Assembly: GCF_014203735.1 (NCBI RefSeq)
Contig: NZ_JACHJQ010000003.1
Location: 419,326-483,325 of the forward strand
Direction of reading: 5' to 3'
From: Actinophytocola algeriensis
Lineage (GTDB): Bacteria; Actinomycetota; Actinomycetes; Mycobacteriales; Pseudonocardiaceae
Length of the DNA: 64,000 bases
Part shown: positions 18,232 to 26,014 of the stretch, piece by piece
Numbering within the stretch: the first letter of the stretch is position 1
How the letters are laid out: every line of letters starts with the position of its first letter
Notes under the pieces: generated by a model
The model's database searches: none
What the model saw: the letters and a program-made list of their open reading frames with translations, nothing else
Told to the model about the DNA's origin: nothing
Translations under genes and position numbers: made by a program

Positions 18232-19377
18232 ATGCGGGTACTCCGCCGCGGTGACGCGGGACCGGCAGTGGCCGAGGTTCGCGCGACGCTTTCAGGGCTA
18301 GACCTCCTGCCTGCGGACCCGTCGGCTCCCGAAGACGTGGTGTACGACGAGGCCGTCGAGCACGCGGTGAGCACCTTCCAGCAGCAGCGTGGCCTGATCG
18401 CCGACGGCCAGGTCGGCCCGGCGACGTACCGCGCGTTGAAGGACGCCACCTACCGGCTGGGCGCGCGACCACTCGCGTACCTCGTGTCGTCGCCGATCAG
18501 CGGTGACGACGTGATGACGTTGCAGGAACGCCTGCTGGAGCTGGGCTACGACGCGGGCCGCGCCAACGGCGTGTTCGGCGCGCAGACCGAGGCCGCCCTG
18601 CGGAACTTCCAGCGCGACTACGGGCTGACCGTGGACGGCATCTGCGGTGCCGAGACCGTGCGCGCACTGCGCCAGCTGTCACCCCGCGCGCGGGGTGGCT
18701 CGCCGGTGCTGCTGCGTGAGCAGGAGCGGGTCCGCAAGGCCGGGCCGCGGCTGCGCGGCAAGCGCATCGTCATCGACCCCGGTCACGGCGCGGGCGAAAC
18801 CGGTGTGACGGTGGGCGGGGTCAACGAGGCCGACCTCGTGTGGGACCTGGCGCGGCGGCTCGAGGGCAAGATGGCGGCGACGGGTATGCAGGCGCTGCTG
18901 TCGCGTGGCCCCGACCAGTGCCCGACCGATGGCGAGCGGGCGCACTTCGCGAACGAGGTGGGCGGTGACCTGTTCCTCTCGCTGCACTCGGACGCCAACC
19001 GCTCACCGCTGGCGCAGGGCGTGGCGAGCTTCCACTTCGGCACCGCGACCGGCAGCACGTCGACCATCGGGGAGACCCTCGCCGGCTTCATCCAGCGCGA
19101 GCTGGTCGTGCGGACCGGCCTGCGGGACTGCCGGGCGCACCGCAAGACGTGGGACACGCTGCGGCTGACCCGCTGCCCGGCCGTCCGGGTGGAGATCGGC
19201 TACCTGACCAATCCCGACGACCGCCGCCGACTGACCGACCCGTCGTTCCGCGACGTGGTGGCCGAGGGCATCCTCGTCGCGGTCAAGCGCCTGTACCTGC
19301 TGGGCCAGAACGACCAGCCGACCGGCACGTTCACGTTCGCGGACGTCCTGCGACACGAGCTGGCGAAGGCCGAGTAA
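18232..19377 (+). CDS. cwlM: CwlM: peptidoglycan-binding repeats plus amidase_3 domain
   Basis: A 381-residue protein with no signal peptide. Two peptidoglycan-binding-1 repeats (about residues 1-70 and 85-150) are followed by an N-acetylmuramoyl-L-alanine amidase type 3 domain (about 180-365). In mycobacteria CwlM is a cytoplasmic, phosphorylated activator of MurA with a degenerate active site. Here the zinc and catalytic residues all look present: IDPGHG (His), NEADL (Glu), SLHSDAN (His) and VEIGYLTN (Glu). The conserved tail YLLGQNDQPTGTFTFADVL is intact. Start ATG 18232 has GCGAGGGG upstream; GTG 18208 is an alternative. Position after trxA matches Rv3915. Confidence 0.92.
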   Translation: MRVLRRGDAGPAVAEVRATLSGLDLLPADPSAPEDVVYDEAVEHAVSTFQQQRGLIADGQVGPATYRALKDATYRLGARPLAYLVSSPISGDDVMTLQERLLELGYDAGRANGVFGAQTEAALRNFQRDYGLTVDGICGAETVRALRQLSPRARGGSPVLLREQERVRKAGPRLRGKRIVIDPGHGAGETGVTVGGVNEADLVWDLARRLEGKMAATGMQALLSRGPDQCPTDGERAHFANEVGGDLFLSLHSDANRSPLAQGVASFHFGTATGSTSTIGETLAGFIQRELVVRTGLRDCRAHRKTWDTLRLTRCPAVRVEIGYLTNPDDRRRLTDPSFRDVVAEGILVAVKRLYLLGQNDQPTGTFTFADVLRHELAKAE

Positions 19378-19380
19378 ACC

Positions 19381-19410
19381 GCTGAGCAGAGCTTGCGGAG
19401 CGAACATCAG
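19381..19410. repeat. Copy 2 of the dispersed GCGGAGCTTGCGGAGC repeat
   Basis: GCAGAGCTTGCGGAGCGAAC directly follows the cwlM stop. It differs from the core by one base and precedes a parS-like site. Confidence 0.65.
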
Positions 19411-19413
19411 CAA

Positions 19414-19429
19414 TGTTTCACATGAAACA
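19414..19429. promoter_or_regulatory. parS-like ParB site (one mismatch)
   Basis: TGTTTCACATGAAACA differs from the canonical TGTTTCACGTGAAACA only at one central base. Its right half also forms the start of the cwlM/GNAT terminator. Binding by ParB is likely weaker and is inferred. Confidence 0.55.
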
Positions 19430-19464
19430 GCCCCCGGGACCGGGTCCCGGGGGCTGTTTCATGT
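19420..19464. terminator. Bidirectional terminator between cwlM and the GNAT gene
   Basis: A perfect 21-bp stem (ACATGAAACAGCCCCC..., with GGGAC/GTCCC at the tip) and a 3-base loop. The outer part is AT-rich, so each strand ends in a short T-rich stretch. It serves the two convergent genes. Confidence 0.85.
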
Positions 19465-19473
19465 CCTGAATGG

Positions 19474-20100
19474 CTACTGCTGGAGCACGGGGCTCGCGGT
19501 GGACACCGAAACGGTGCCCAGGAGCCGCTCCAGGGCCGCCTCGACGTCTTCCTTCCAGGTGATCGCCGAACGCAGTTCCAGGCGCAGACGGGGCCAACGA
19601 GGGTGCGGCCGGACGGTCTTGAAGCCGACGCTCAGGAGGAAGTCGGCCGGGACCACGCACGAGACCTCTTCGTCGGGCTTCGCGTCGCCGAACGCCTCGA
19701 TGGCCTTCACGCCACGCCGGGTCAGGTCCTTGGCGACCGCCTGGACCAGCATCCGGCCGAGCCCGCCGCGGCGGAACTCCGGCAGCACGTGGAACCCGGT
19801 CAGCAGGACCGCGTCCGGGCTGGGCGGTGACGTGGGGAACGCGGCCGACCTCGGCACCGCGTTCGGCGGGGCGTACAGGACGAACCCGACCGGCAGCTTG
19901 TCGCTGTAGACGAGCCTGCCGCAGGAACCCCATTCGAGCAGGACGCTGGAGACCCAGGCCTCTTTCTCCAGCTCAGAGGTGCCGAACTCCTCCGCCTGCT
20001 CCTTGAGGTGCGGCGCGAGCTCCCAGTACACGCACGAACGGCTGTGCTTCGGGAGATCTTCTAGGTTGTCCAGCGTGACGCCAACGACGCGTCGCGACAC
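19474..20100 (-). CDS. GNAT-family N-acetyltransferase (Rv3916c-like)
   Basis: A 208-residue protein. The acetyl-CoA-binding stretch is GFHVLPEFRRGGLGRMLVQA (about residues 115-135). It sits next to cwlM in the place of mycobacterial Rv3916c. The acceptor substrate is unknown. Two GTG starts are possible, at 20112 and 20100; the second has GGGAGGT just upstream and is preferred. The gene is convergent with cwlM over a shared terminator and divergent from the aminotransferase at 20243. Confidence 0.85.
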   Translation of the reverse strand: MSRRVVGVTLDNLEDLPKHSRSCVYWELAPHLKEQAEEFGTSELEKEAWVSSVLLEWGSCGRLVYSDKLPVGFVLYAPPNAVPRSAAFPTSPPSPDAVLLTGFHVLPEFRRGGLGRMLVQAVAKDLTRRGVKAIEAFGDAKPDEEVSCVVPADFLLSVGFKTVRPHPRWPRLRLELRSAITWKEDVEAALERLLGTVSVSTASPVLQQ

Positions 20101-20213
20101 CTGACCTCCCACCCTGGCCCGAGCGGGCCTGACCGTGTGCTCAGCCAGGATACGTCCGGTTGGGCGGGAGCCGGAACCGGCAAGGGGTGAATAGGGAGCC
20201 GGTTACACTCGAT

Positions 20214-20219
20214 CGACGT
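20214..20219 (+). promoter_or_regulatory. -10 element for the aminotransferase gene
   Basis: TACACT matches TANNNT and lies 23 bases before the ATG at 20243, leaving room for a short leader with a purine-rich ribosome site (AAGAGAG). Confidence 0.4.
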
Positions 20220-20242
20220 ACCCCGGCCGAAGAGAGCCCCTC

Positions 20243-21547
20243 ATGTCCCTCGAGCCAGCAGGCAGCAGAAGCCTCGATCCGCACCTCCGCCGTTACGCGG
20301 CGCGAGCTGCCGGGATGACGGCCTCCGAGGTACGAGCTCTCTTCGCCGTCGCCAGCCGCCCCGAGGTGGTCTCGCTGGCGGGCGGCATGCCCAACCTGGC
20401 CGCGCTGCCGCTGGACTCCCTTTCCGGCGAGGTCGCGAGCATCATCAGCAAGGACGGCCTGGTCGCGCTGCAGTACGGCTCCGCGCACGGGCTGCCTGAG
20501 CTGCGGGACCAGATCTGCGAGGTGATGGCCCTGGAGGGCGTCACCGGCCACCCGGACGACGTCGTCGTGACCGTGGGCTCGCAGATGGGCCTGGACATGG
20601 TGACGAGGATCTTCTGTGATCCCGGTGACGTCGTCATCGCCGAGGGCCCGTCGTACGTCGGGGCGCTGGGCACCTTCGCCGCGTACCAGGCGGACGTGGT
20701 CCACGTGGCCATGGACGACGAGGGCCTGGTGCCCGACGCGCTCCGCGAGGCGCTGCGGGCGGCCGAGTCGGCCGGCCGCCGGGTCAAGTTCCTGTACACG
20801 ATCCCGAACTTCCACAACCCGGCAGGCGTGACGCTCGCCGTGCCGCGGCGTGCGGAGGTCCTGGACATCTGCAGACAGCACAACGTGCTGGTGGTCGAGG
20901 ACAACCCGTACGGGCTGCTCGGCTTCGACGGCCAGACCTACCCGGCGCTGCGGTCGATGGACCCGGACAACGTGGTGTACCTCGGGTCGTTCTCGAAGAC
21001 GTTCGCCGCGGGGCTGCGGGTCGGCTGGGTACTGGCGCCGCACGCGGTGCGGGAGAAGCTGATGCTGGCCGCCGAGTCGGCCACGCTGTGCCCGCCCACG
21101 CTGAACCAGATGATCGTGTCGCGCTACCTCGCGACGCACGACTGGAAGGGGCAGATCAAGTCCTTCCAGTCGGCGTACCGCGACCGGCGGGACGCGATGA
21201 TCGCCGGGCTGGAACAGCACATGCCGCCCGATTGCTCGTGGACCGTGCCCGCCGGCGGGTTCTTCGTGTGGATGACCGTGCCGGAAGGCGTGGACACCAA
21301 GGCGATGCTGCCGCGTGCGGTGACCGCCAGGGTCGCGTACGTGTCCGGCACCGGGTTCTACGCCGACGGGTTCGGCAGCAGGCAGATGCGGCTGTCGTTC
21401 TGCTACCCGACACCGGAGCGGATCCAGGAAGGCGTGCGCAGGCTCGCGGCCGTGCTCGCCGCCGAGCTGGAGCTGTCGCGCACGTTCGGCCCGATCCACC
21501 AGCGGCCGGTGTCCGGTCCTCAGGTGCCGGGCCCGGACATCGCGTAG
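20243..21547 (+). CDS. PLP-dependent aminotransferase, class I/II (MocR/LysN-like)
   Basis: A 434-residue fold-type I aminotransferase without a DNA-binding domain. The pyridoxal-phosphate lysine lies in GSFSKTFAAGLRVGW (about residue 255); other family marks are YTIPNFHNPAGV, VVEDNPYGLL and the terminal RLSFCYP arginine region. It resembles 2-aminoadipate/aromatic aminotransferases of the MocR-core type; the donor and acceptor cannot be decided. It is followed 72 bases later by ddl. Together the two genes separate the GNAT gene from parB, which are neighbours in mycobacteria. Confidence 0.88.
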   Translation: MSLEPAGSRSLDPHLRRYAARAAGMTASEVRALFAVASRPEVVSLAGGMPNLAALPLDSLSGEVASIISKDGLVALQYGSAHGLPELRDQICEVMALEGVTGHPDDVVVTVGSQMGLDMVTRIFCDPGDVVIAEGPSYVGALGTFAAYQADVVHVAMDDEGLVPDALREALRAAESAGRRVKFLYTIPNFHNPAGVTLAVPRRAEVLDICRQHNVLVVEDNPYGLLGFDGQTYPALRSMDPDNVVYLGSFSKTFAAGLRVGWVLAPHAVREKLMLAAESATLCPPTLNQMIVSRYLATHDWKGQIKSFQSAYRDRRDAMIAGLEQHMPPDCSWTVPAGGFFVWMTVPEGVDTKAMLPRAVTARVAYVSGTGFYADGFGSRQMRLSFCYPTPERIQEGVRRLAAVLAAELELSRTFGPIHQRPVSGPQVPGPDIA

Positions 21548-21579
21548 CCTCCTCTTCCCGCAAGCAACTCACGTCCGCT

Positions 21580-21592
21580 GTCCACAGTGGAC
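21580..21592. promoter_or_regulatory. Short palindrome before ddl
   Basis: GTCCAC-A-GTGGAC is a perfect inverted repeat around one base, between the aminotransferase and ddl. It could be an operator or simply a small hairpin; nothing decides. Confidence 0.3.
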
Positions 21593-21619
21593 TGTCTGGT
21601 CCTTCGAGGGAGTCGAGCT

Positions 21620-22570
21620 GTGTCCGATCTCGCCGTGGCGGTGCTGTCCGGTGGTCTCTCGCACGAGCGTGAGGTGTCACTGCGATCGGGCAGGCGGCTG
21701 TCGGCCGCGTTGCGGTCCTCGGGGCTGACCGTCGACGAGTGGGACGCCGACGCGGCGCTCCTGGAGCGGCTGCGGGACCAGGGGCCGGACGCGGTGGTGG
21801 TGGCGCTGCACGGCGTCGAGGGCGAGGGTGGCTCGGTGCAGACCGTGCTGGAGATGCTCGGCGTGCCGTACGTCGGGTCGGACTCGAACGCCTGCCGCCG
21901 TGCGTGGGACAAGCCGACAGCGAAGACCGAGCTGGCCCGTGCCGGCATCGCGACGCCGGAGTGGGTGGTGCTGCCGCACAGCACGTTCCGGGAGCTGGGT
22001 GCCCAGCCGGTGCTGAACGCGATGGTCGACCGGCTCGGGCTGCCGATGATGCTGAAGCCGGACCAGGGCGGGTCGGCCCTCGGCGCTCAGGTGGTGCGGG
22101 ACGCGGCGGATCTGCCCGCCGCGATGGTCGGCTGCCTCGCGTACGGGGAGACCGTTCTGGCGGAGCGGTTCGTCGAGGGTGTGGAGGTGGCGGTCGCGGT
22201 CGTCGAGGGTGCGGACGGTCCGGTCGCGCTGCCCGCGGTGGAGATCGAGCCGGAGTCCGGGATCTACGACTACACCTCGCGGTACACCGCCGGGCTCACG
22301 ACGTTCCACCGGCCTGCTCGGCTCGACGATCGCGCGGCCGCCGCGGTGGCGGAGCTGGCGGTGGCCGCGCACCGGCTGCTCGGCCTGCGCGACGTGTCCC
22401 GGACCGACGCGATCGTCGCGCCGGACGGGACCGTCTACTTCCTCGAGGTGAACTCGTCGCCCGGGCTGACCGAGACCTCGCTCCTGCCGATGGCGGCGGA
22501 GGTCGCGGGGCGCTCACTGGGCGACATTTACGCCGGTTTGATCGAGCGGGCTGTCGCTCGCGCTCGGTAG
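21620..22570 (+). CDS. ddl: D-alanine--D-alanine ligase family protein
   Basis: A 316-residue ATP-grasp enzyme that joins two D-alanines for the peptidoglycan stem. Seen in order: LSGGLSHEREVSLRSG (substrate loop), ALHGVEGEGGSVQ, KPDQGGSALG (ATP-binding loop), and the metal-binding FLEVNSSPGLTE. Length suits a short Ddl (about 310-320). Start GTG 21620 follows GAGGGAG. Many actinobacteria carry another ddl elsewhere near leuD-type genes, so this may be a paralogue rather than the only copy; a D-alanine ligase acting on another substrate cannot be excluded. A terminator at 22604 follows. Confidence 0.85.
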   Translation: MSDLAVAVLSGGLSHEREVSLRSGRRLSAALRSSGLTVDEWDADAALLERLRDQGPDAVVVALHGVEGEGGSVQTVLEMLGVPYVGSDSNACRRAWDKPTAKTELARAGIATPEWVVLPHSTFRELGAQPVLNAMVDRLGLPMMLKPDQGGSALGAQVVRDAADLPAAMVGCLAYGETVLAERFVEGVEVAVAVVEGADGPVALPAVEIEPESGIYDYTSRYTAGLTTFHRPARLDDRAAAAVAELAVAAHRLLGLRDVSRTDAIVAPDGTVYFLEVNSSPGLTETSLLPMAAEVAGRSLGDIYAGLIERAVARAR

Positions 22571-22603
22571 TTGTTGATCAACCGACCGCAATTGTCACCG
22601 TGA

Positions 22604-22630
22604 CGTAAGGGGCTGGTGTGATCCCTTACG
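22604..22630. terminator. Terminator between ddl and parB
   Basis: CGTAAGGG pairs with CCCTTACG across an 11-base loop, between convergent genes; its last bases overlap the parB stop. Confidence 0.6.
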
Positions 22631-23621
22631 CCTCTTCCGAAGTCCGATTTGCCCCATTTTTCGACATCATTTCGACAATACGTTCGAGATCGTCCACCGA
22701 GCCGAATTCGACGACGATTTTGCCCTTGCGCTTGCCGAGTTCGACCTTCACGCGGGTGTCGAACGTGTTGGAGAGCCGGTCCGCCACGTCCTGGAGGCCC
22801 GGCGCCTGCATCGGCTTGCGCTGCGGAGTCGCCTTCTGCTTCGCGGGCGCCTGGCCCTTGAGGAGCACGACCGCTTCCTCGGTGGCCCGCACCGAAAGAC
22901 CCTCGGCGACGATGCGGGCGGCCAGCTCCTCCTGCTGACCGGCGTCCTCGAGACCGAGCAGCGCGCGGGCGTGCCCGGAGGAGAGGACCCCCGCCGCGAC
23001 CCGGCGCTGCACCGCGAGGGGGAGCTTCAGCAGCCGGATCGTGTTCGTGATGACCGGACGGCTGCGCCCGATGCGAGACGCCAGCTCGTCGTGCGTGACC
23101 GCGAACTCCTCGAGCAGCTGCTGGTAGGCGGCCGCCTCTTCGAGCGGGTTCAGCTGCACGCGGTGGATGTTCTCCAGCAGCGCGTCCCGCAGCATCGCCT
23201 CGTCGGCGGTCTGCCGGACGATGGCCGGGATCTTGCCCAGTTCGGCGCGCTGGGCGGCACGCAGCCGCCGCTCGCCCATGACGAGCTCGTAGGAGTTCGC
23301 CCCCAGCTCGCGAACCACGATGGGCTGCATGAGCCCGAACTCGCGGATGGAGTGTTCCAGCTCGGCGAGCGCGTCCTCGTCGAAGACCTGACGAGGCTGC
23401 TTCGGGTTGGCCTTGATCGCGTCGAGCGGAACCTCGCGGTACACCGCACCCGCCACCGTGCCGCTGGGTGCGGCAGGTGCCTCCGGTGCGGCGGCCACAC
23501 CTGACGGCTTGGGCCGCGGCGCGGTCGGCAGTTTCATCGCACCGCCACCGGAACCGTCCGCCGGTCCCTGCGGGATCAGTGCCGCGAGACCCCGGCCGAG
23601 ACCACCCTTGCGCTCACTCAT
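22626..23621 (-). CDS. parB: Chromosome partitioning protein ParB
   Basis: A 331-residue DNA-clamping CTPase that loads at parS and organises the origin for segregation. The N-terminal CTP-binding motifs are [10 protein letters not shown] and [13 protein letters not shown]; the helix-turn-helix (about 195-220) includes [20 protein letters not shown]; the C-terminal dimer domain follows a basic linker. The start ATG lies four bases after the parA stop, so the two are an operon on the minus strand. At least two good parS sites lie within 3 kb. The N-terminal linker is Gly/Pro-rich, as usual in actinobacteria. Confidence 0.97.
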   Translation of the reverse strand: MSERKGGLGRGLAALIPQGPADGSGGGAMKLPTAPRPKPSGVAAAPEAPAAPSGTVAGAVYREVPLDAIKANPKQPRQVFDEDALAELEHSIREFGLMQPIVVRELGANSYELVMGERRLRAAQRAELGKIPAIVRQTADEAMLRDALLENIHRVQLNPLEEAAAYQQLLEEFAVTHDELASRIGRSRPVITNTIRLLKLPLAVQRRVAAGVLSSGHARALLGLEDAGQQEELAARIVAEGLSVRATEEAVVLLKGQAPAKQKATPQRKPMQAPGLQDVADRLSNTFDTRVKVELGKRKGKIVVEFGSVDDLERIVEMMSKNGANRTSEEA

Positions 23622-23625
23622 GCTT

Positions 23626-24564
23626 CTACTCCCCGCCGAACCCGCGCTCGGCCATTTCCCGCGCCGCGTCCAGGTAGCTCATCGAACCCCGTGAACCGGG
23701 GTCGTACGCGAGCACAGTCTGTCCGAAGCCGGGTGCCTCGGACACCTTCACACTCCTGGGGATCACAGTACGCAAGACCGTGTCGCCGAAGTGCTTCCGG
23801 ACCTCCGCTGTCACCTGATCGGCGAGCTTCGTGCGCCCGTCGTACATGGTGAGCAGGATGGTCGACACGAGCAGGTTCGGGTTGAGATGGTTCTGCACCA
23901 GCTCGATGTTGCGGAGGAGCTGGGAGAGGCCTTCCAGCGCGTAGTACTCGCACTGGATCGGGATCAGGACCTCTTCGGCGGCGACCATCGCGTTGACGGT
24001 CAGCAGACCGAGCGACGGCGGGCAGTCGATGAACACGTAGTCCGGGTTCAGCTCGTCGAACGCGCCGGTCGGCAGCGCCGCCTTGAGCCGGGACTCGCGT
24101 GCCTCCATGCCCACCAGCTCGATCTCCGCACCGGCGAGGTCGATGGTCGCCGGGACGCAGTAGAGGTTGGGGGACTGGTCGCTGACCGCGGCCGCGTCCG
24201 AGAGCGACACCTCGCCGAGCAGCACCTCGTAGATCGACGGCACGCCGGAGCGGTGGTCGACGCCGAGCGCGGTGCTCGCGTTGCCCTGTGGGTCGAGGTC
24301 GATGACGAGGACCTTCAGCCCGTGCATCGCGAGGGCGGCCGCGAGGTTCACCGCGCTGGTCGTCTTGCCGACGCCACCCTTCTGGTTCGCGACGGTGAGG
24401 ACGCGGCGCTGCGGCGGCTTGGGCAGGTCATGCTTGGGGTGCAGCATGCGCGTAGCGCGCTCGGCCTCTTCAGCGATCGGCGTCCATCCGGAGACGGCGG
24501 TCGCCGCCTCGACGTTGTCGTGCATCGTCTCGCTGGCGCCCTGAACATCGTGGCGTCCGGTCAT
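23626..24564 (-). CDS. parA: Chromosome partitioning ATPase ParA
   Basis: A 312-residue ParA/MinD-type ATPase that moves origin-ParB complexes. The deviant Walker A box is [16 protein letters not shown], and the Walker B region has DLDPQGNAS and later [12 protein letters not shown] roughly 55-residue N-terminal extension precedes the ATPase core, normal for actinobacterial polar ParA. Start ATG 24564 is chosen; GTG 24576, immediately after GAGGCGAG, would add four residues. A perfect parS site lies 73 bases upstream, so ParB binding could affect its promoter. Confidence 0.96.
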   Translation of the reverse strand: MTGRHDVQGASETMHDNVEAATAVSGWTPIAEEAERATRMLHPKHDLPKPPQRRVLTVANQKGGVGKTTSAVNLAAALAMHGLKVLVIDLDPQGNASTALGVDHRSGVPSIYEVLLGEVSLSDAAAVSDQSPNLYCVPATIDLAGAEIELVGMEARESRLKAALPTGAFDELNPDYVFIDCPPSLGLLTVNAMVAAEEVLIPIQCEYYALEGLSQLLRNIELVQNHLNPNLLVSTILLTMYDGRTKLADQVTAEVRKHFGDTVLRTVIPRSVKVSEAPGFGQTVLAYDPGSRGSMSYLDAAREMAERGFGGE

Positions 24565-24636
24565 GGGTGGCTGCACCTCGCCTCACTCGGCACGACTGTG
24601 TCTGATGATCGCCTCGCAAGCTCGGCGACTTCGTGC

Positions 24637-24652
24637 TGTTTCACGTGAAACA
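24637..24652. promoter_or_regulatory. parS site (perfect)
   Basis: TGTTTCACGTGAAACA, the exact 16-bp bacterial parS palindrome, between parA and rsmG. Confidence 0.95.
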
Positions 24653-24664
24653 ATCCTGGCTCCA

Positions 24665-25357
24665 TCACTTCTTGGTCCGCCGCGGACCACGTCCACGCGC
24701 ACCCTGCTGGGGGTTCAGACGTGTCACCACGATGATGGTCGTCGGCACCGCGAGCAGGTCGGCGCCACACCGTTCGACCACCGGGAGCGAACCACCCGCA
24801 CGGGTCACGGCGCCGCCATCGCGCGCCGATTCCTCCTCGGCACTTTCTCCTTTGAGTGCGACGAGCCGACCGCCCTGCCGGAGCAAGGGGGCGCTCCACG
24901 CCCACAGACGAGCAAGCGGCGCGACCGCTCGCGCGATGACAACATCGGCACCCGCGAGCTGCTGCTTGATGGCCGGCTCTTCCGCGCGGCCCCGAACCAC
25001 ACTTGCGGACAGCGCAAGAGTATCGACGACTTCGGTCAGCCACGCCACTCGACGAGCCATCGGTTCCAACAATGTAATGTGAAGGTCGGGTCTGGCGATG
25101 CACAACGGCACGCCAGGCAGTCCGGCTCCGGATCCGAGGTCCACCACGCGGGCGCCGTCGGGGAGCGTCTCGGCGATCACCGCCGAGTTCAGGAGGTGTC
25201 GGTCCCAGAGGCGGTCGACCTCTCGGGGTCCGATCAACCCTCGTTCTACGCCAACGGCGGCGAGCAGTTCTGCGAACTGCACCGCCGCCGTCAGAGCGTC
25301 ACCAAAAACTGTTGTAGCGGTCTCCGGGGGCGGAGACGCGGACGGCGTCTCGGCCAA
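24665..25357 (-). CDS. rsmG: 16S rRNA (guanine-N7) methyltransferase RsmG
   Basis: A 230-residue SAM-dependent methyltransferase (GidB) that modifies 16S rRNA in the 530 loop; loss of its activity in other actinobacteria gives low-level streptomycin resistance. The SAM site reads VVDLGSGAGLPGVPL, with RLWDRHLLNSAV upstream and VIARAVAPL downstream. The C-terminal tail is basic (ARGRGPRRTKK). The start is most likely TTG 25357, which has AAGGGTGG upstream; no ATG or GTG lies near. Two parS sites flank the gene. Confidence 0.95.
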   Translation of the reverse strand: MAETPSASPPPETATTVFGDALTAAVQFAELLAAVGVERGLIGPREVDRLWDRHLLNSAVIAETLPDGARVVDLGSGAGLPGVPLCIARPDLHITLLEPMARRVAWLTEVVDTLALSASVVRGRAEEPAIKQQLAGADVVIARAVAPLARLWAWSAPLLRQGGRLVALKGESAEEESARDGGAVTRAGGSLPVVERCGADLLAVPTTIIVVTRLNPQQGARGRGPRRTKK

Positions 25358-25388
25358 CCGGATGCCACCCTTCTTGAGCTAGTAGCGA

Positions 25389-25404
25389 TGTTTCACGTGA
25401 AACG
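25389..25404. promoter_or_regulatory. parS site (last base differs)
   Basis: TGTTTCACGTGAAACG keeps the 14-bp core GTTTCACGTGAAAC found in Streptomyces parS. It touches the jag stop codon. Confidence 0.9.
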
Positions 25405-25980
25405 TCAGGGCTTGGGGAAGACCACGACTCGGCGCCGGGGGTCCTCGCCCTCGCTCTCACTGTGGACGCCGTCGATCGCGGCGACCGCGTCGTGGACGAC
25501 CTTGCGCTCGAACGGCGTCATGGGCTGGAGGCGGATCTTCTCGCCATCTGCGAGCACCCGCTCCGCCGTCGCCTTGCCGAGATCCTTCAGCTCCTGCCTG
25601 CGGTCGGCCCGCCAGCCCGCGATGTCCAGCATGAGCCGGCTACGCGTGCCTGTTTCCTGCTGCACGGCGAGCCGGGTCAGCTCCTGCAGCGCCTCGAGCA
25701 CGTTGCCCCGAGGGCCGACGAGCTTCTCCAGGTCGTCACCGCCGTCGATGCTCACGACCGCACGCCCGGCCTCGACGTCGAGGTCGATGTCCCCGTCGTA
25801 GTCGACGAGGTCGAGCAGGCGCTCGAGGTAGTCCCCAGCGATGTCGCCCTCACGGACGAGCAAGTCCTCACCCGACGTCCCCCGGTCACCGTCCTCAGCG
25901 ACCGCGTCGGTGGGCTGTTCATCGGTGTCGCCCGCCACCGCATCGCGGTCGGCGTCCGACTCCTGCACCGTCTCCGGCAC
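25405..25980 (-). CDS. jag: Jag/KhpB-type KH-R3H RNA-binding protein
   Basis: A 191-residue protein with an acidic N-terminus (to about residue 45), a KH domain (about 50-125, GPRGNVLEALQELTRLAVQQ) and an R3H domain (about 130-190, ending MTPFERKVVHDAVAAI). It belongs to the SpoIIIJ-associated family and is coupled with yidC in many Gram-positives. It probably binds RNA with a partner KhpA; its targets are unknown. Start GTG 25980 follows GGAGAGGAGA. The gene lies in the rpmH-to-rsmG operon on the minus strand. Confidence 0.93.
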   Translation of the reverse strand: MPETVQESDADRDAVAGDTDEQPTDAVAEDGDRGTSGEDLLVREGDIAGDYLERLLDLVDYDGDIDLDVEAGRAVVSIDGGDDLEKLVGPRGNVLEALQELTRLAVQQETGTRSRLMLDIAGWRADRRQELKDLGKATAERVLADGEKIRLQPMTPFERKVVHDAVAAIDGVHSESEGEDPRRRVVVFPKP

Positions 25981-26014
25981 GACTTCTCCTCTCCAGGTCC
26001 GGATCAGCTTCGCG

